From positions 1-7,743 of the forward strand of contig CAJOPI010000279.1 in assembly GCA_905236275.1 (NCBI GenBank): a stretch of DNA of 7,743 nucleotides. Reading direction: 5' to 3'. The notes under the pieces are model-generated. The model saw nothing but the letters and a program-made list of their open reading frames with translations. It made no database searches and was not told the DNA's origin. The DNA is from an uncultured Lachnospiraceae bacterium. Lineage in GTDB: Bacteria; Bacillota; Clostridia; Lachnospirales; Lachnospiraceae. The translations under genes and the position numbers were made by a program. Of the stretch, positions 5,488-7,743 are shown piece after piece; within the stretch, counting starts at the first letter, position 1, and each line of letters opens with the position of its first letter.

Positions 5488-6924
5488 TTATACATTTATT
5501 TCGGCTTTAAGACCTAAAAGCCCTTTATTTTCTTCCAAAACAGGATTTATTACATTTTCAAGGAACGCTTTGACCTGAACCTCCGCACGTCCGGTATACT
5601 TGGACGGGTCAAGGTTTGCCTTAAGCTCGTCAAGGGTTACACCAAACATCGGGTCAGCCGCAATAAGTTCAAGAAGGTCATTGTCACGTCCCTCTTTCTT
5701 AACGTGCTCACCTGCCTGCATCGACAGCTTCCTTATCTCCTCATGAAGCTCCTGACGATTTCCACCCTTCTTTACGCAGTCCATCATGATATTCTCCGTA
5801 GCCATGAAAGGAAGCTCAGCCATAAGGTGCTTTTCGATAACCTTCGGATAAACAACCAGACCGTCAACAACATTTAAGTCAAGGTCTAATATACCATCGA
5901 TTGCAAGGAAGCCTTCGGGAATCGAAAGCCTCTTGTTTGCCGAATCATCAAGTGTACGCTCAAACCACTGTGTAGCAGCAGTTATCGCAGGATTAAGCGC
6001 ATCTGTCATAACATATCTCGAAAGGGAAGCAATTCTCTCCGAGCGCATGGGATTTCTCTTGTATGCCATCGCGGAAGAACCTATCTGAGACTTCTCGAAA
6101 GGCTCCTCGACTTCCTTTAAGTGCTGCAAAAGCCTGATGTCATTGGACATTTTATGCGAAGTCTGTGCAATACCTGCCAGAACATTCAGAACCCTCGAAT
6201 CAACCTTTCTCGAATAGGTCTGTCCCGAAACCGCATAGCAGGACTTGAATCCCATTTTCTCAGCGATCATCGGGTCTATCCTATCTATTGTCTCATGGTC
6301 TCCGTTAAAGAGCTCCAAAAAGCTTGCCTGGGTTCCGGTTGTTCCCTTTGAGCCAAGCAGTTTAAGGCTCTTTTGTACATAGTCAAGGTCTTCAAGGTCC
6401 ATCGAAAATTCCTGAAGCCAGAGTGTTGCCCTCTTACCTACTGTTGTAGGCTGTGCAGGCTGAAAATGCGTGAATGCAAGCGTAGGCTGCGCCTTGTATT
6501 TATCAGCAAATTCAGCAAGCTCTGCGATAACGTTGACAAGCTTTTTCTTAACGAGCGAAAGAGCCTCATTCATGACGATAATATCCGTATTGTCGCCAAC
6601 ATAGCAGCTTGTTGCGCCTAAGTGGATTATTCCCGCTGCCTTCGGGCACTGCTGTCCGTAAGCATAAACATGGCTCATAACGTCATGTCTTACGACCTTT
6701 TCCCTCTCTCTCGCAACCTCATAATTTATCTCGTCCTTATGTGCTTTGAGTTCTTCTATCTGCTCATCGCTTATATCAAGTCCAAGCTCCTTTTCCGTTT
6801 CCGCAAGGGCGATCCAGAGACGCCTCCAGGTCCTGAACTTCATATCTTCCGAGAAGATATACTGCATTTCCTTACTTGCATAACGCTCACTGAGCGGACT
6901 TATGTACCTGCTTGTATCCTGCAT
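5488..6924 (-). CDS. purB: Adenylosuccinate lyase, long eukaryote-like form
   Basis: Cleaves fumarate from SAICAR (giving AICAR) and from adenylosuccinate (giving AMP), so it acts in both IMP synthesis and the AMP branch. The protein has 478 residues, longer than the roughly 430-residue Bacillus type and close to animal ADSL. It is a fumarase/aspartase-superfamily helical enzyme, homotetrameric in known members. Visible active-site elements are H80 in VRHDVMSHV, H153 in THFQPAQPTT (general acid candidate) and the flexible signature loop GSSAMAYKRNP at 282-292 with the catalytic Ser at 283/284. The usual Pro after Met is Ala287, but the pattern GSxxMxxKxN is kept. The ATG start has GGAGG at 6932-6936, 7 nt upstream. 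The gene lies 22 nt after purF and 29 nt before purA, consistent with one operon. No frameshift or truncation is seen. Confidence 0.97.
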   Translation of the reverse strand: MQDTSRYISPLSERYASKEMQYIFSEDMKFRTWRRLWIALAETEKELGLDISDEQIEELKAHKDEINYEVAREREKVVRHDVMSHVYAYGQQCPKAAGIIHLGATSCYVGDNTDIIVMNEALSLVKKKLVNVIAELAEFADKYKAQPTLAFTHFQPAQPTTVGKRATLWLQEFSMDLEDLDYVQKSLKLLGSKGTTGTQASFLELFNGDHETIDRIDPMIAEKMGFKSCYAVSGQTYSRKVDSRVLNVLAGIAQTSHKMSNDIRLLQHLKEVEEPFEKSQIGSSAMAYKRNPMRSERIASLSRYVMTDALNPAITAATQWFERTLDDSANKRLSIPEGFLAIDGILDLDLNVVDGLVVYPKVIEKHLMAELPFMATENIMMDCVKKGGNRQELHEEIRKLSMQAGEHVKKEGRDNDLLELIAADPMFGVTLDELKANLDPSKYTGRAEVQVKAFLENVINPVLEENKGLLGLKAEINV

Positions 6925-6946
6925 TCAAAAGCCTCCGTTTTCCTTT

Positions 6947-7743
6947 TTAAGCCTCAAAGTTTCCGCGAATATCCTCTGTCGGCGGGTTCACCGGATATTT
7001 TCCCGTAAAGCATCCGTCGCAGATATCAGCTCCTCCCGCAATTTCCTTAAGTCTTTCGACTCTCAGATAATTCAGGGAATCTGCCCCTATAATGTCACAC
7101 ACTTCCTTTACGCTTCTGTTGTGAGCGATAAGCTGGCTGCTTGCCGGCACATCGGTTCCGAAAAAGCATGGATAAAGGAACGGCGGTGAGCTTACCATCA
7201 TGTGCACTTCCTTAGCCCCTGCCTCACGAAGCATGGTAACTATCTGGTCACTGGTGGTTCCGCGCACGATTGAGTCGTCAACCATTATCACCCTTTTGCC
7301 ACGTATAACCTCACGAATGGGGTTCAGCTTGACTTCTACCGCGCTTTCCCTCGACTTCTGCTTTGGCTTTATGAATGTACGTCCCACATAGCCGTTTTTA
7401 TAAAATCCTATTCCATAAGGTATTCCCGATTCAAGGGAATAACCCATTGCCGCGCAATTTCCCGATTCCGGAACACCGATGACGATATCTGCATCAACCG
7501 GTGAATCCTTTGCAAGAAATCTTCCTGCCTTTATTCTTGCATCATAAACGCTTATCCCGTCTATAACTGAATCAGGTCTTGCGAAATAAATATACTCGAA
7601 AACGCATCTTCCGCGTCTTTCTTTCTCTATCTGTAATGATTTATCAGAAATAATGCCTTCAGGCGAGATGGAAACTATCTCTCCCGGTTCAACATCACGA
7701 ACGAATTCCGCCCCGATGGTATCAAGCGCACAGGACTCTGATG
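6947..7743 (-). CDS. purF: Amidophosphoribosyltransferase, 3' part (N-terminus outside window)
   Basis: Transfers the amide nitrogen of glutamine to PRPP to give phosphoribosylamine, the first committed step of de novo purine synthesis in the cytoplasm. The frame is open from the window edge to a TAA at 6947-6949, giving about 264 C-terminal residues of a family usually near 470-480. The ATG at 7447 is internal: I translated upstream and the frame continues with PurF sequence (SESCALDTIGAEFVRDVEPG, then CVFEYIYFARPDS and GVPESG) to the edge. The PRPP-binding motif VIMVDDSIVRGTTS lies at 7250-7291. Four cysteines sit where Bacillus subtilis PurF carries its 4Fe-4S cluster: CVFEY (7604-7606), PCFFG (7166-7168) and the terminal CDGC (7019-7021 and 7010-7012). 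The N-terminal glutaminase domain with the catalytic Cys is not in view. It is followed 22 nt later by purB. Identity is very secure; only the start is missing. Confidence 0.97.
   Translation of the reverse strand, partial: SESCALDTIGAEFVRDVEPGEIVSISPEGIISDKSLQIEKERRGRCVFEYIYFARPDSVIDGISVYDARIKAGRFLAKDSPVDADIVIGVPESGNCAAMGYSLESGIPYGIGFYKNGYVGRTFIKPKQKSRESAVEVKLNPIREVIRGKRVIMVDDSIVRGTTSDQIVTMLREAGAKEVHMMVSSPPFLYPCFFGTDVPASSQLIAHNRSVKEVCDIIGADSLNYLRVERLKEIAGGADICDGCFTGKYPVNPPTEDIRGNFEA

Noticed and set aside
5135..5578. A 147-codon plus-strand frame opposite purA and purB, the longest forward frame.
   Set aside because: It runs antisense across two conserved genes and the gap between them, is rich in Arg, Ser and Cys as antisense shadows usually are, and has no clear ribosome binding site.

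Overview
The window reads as ordinary chromosome from a low-to-mid GC Firmicute of the class Clostridia, most likely Lachnospiraceae (Butyrivibrio/Roseburia-like). This placement is an inference from protein style: a Glu/Thr-rich DUF3048 lipoprotein, a divergent clostridial-type PurA, a long eukaryote-like PurB, and a recA-recX pair followed by another gene. There is no mobile element, CRISPR array, tRNA, rRNA or sign of recent transfer. All eight genes lie on the minus strand, so transcription runs from high to low coordinates.

Region 1 (7743 to 4163) is a purine nucleotide cluster: the 3' part of purF (first committed step of IMP synthesis), then purB and purA. PurA and PurB together make AMP from IMP, and PurB also acts earlier on SAICAR. 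Spacings are 22 and 29 nt, each gene has a clear ribosome binding site, and no terminator or promoter is visible between them, so they look like one transcript.

Region 2 (4149 to 1930) is a compact three-gene unit with its own strong sigma-A-type promoter: a DUF3048 lipoprotein, a small protein with two 4Fe-4S motifs, and a YigZ/IMPACT-family protein. The genes are linked by TAATG and ATGA stop/start overlaps. A wobble-containing hairpin at 1930-1974 probably ends the transcript. This set of functions is not an obvious pathway and is the least explained part of the window.

Region 3 (1854 to 71) is the SOS recombination unit recA-recX. It has a near-consensus promoter (TTGACA, 17 nt, TAAAAT) with one perfect and one imperfect LexA-type box directly downstream. 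RecX, a RecA modulator, starts 6 nt after recA stops.

Region 4 (79 to 1) holds a second TTGACA-N17-TAAAAT promoter whose -35 box is made of the last two codons of recX, followed by a leader ending in a perfect Shine-Dalgarno at the window edge. The next gene is outside the window; in related genomes it is often rny (ribonuclease Y), but that cannot be seen here.

I do not see a clearly novel system. The best leads are the orphan ferredoxin that resembles only the C-terminal half of EFR1-type proteins, the mixed lipoprotein/ferredoxin/IMPACT operon, the tandem SOS boxes, and active-site substitutions in PurA.
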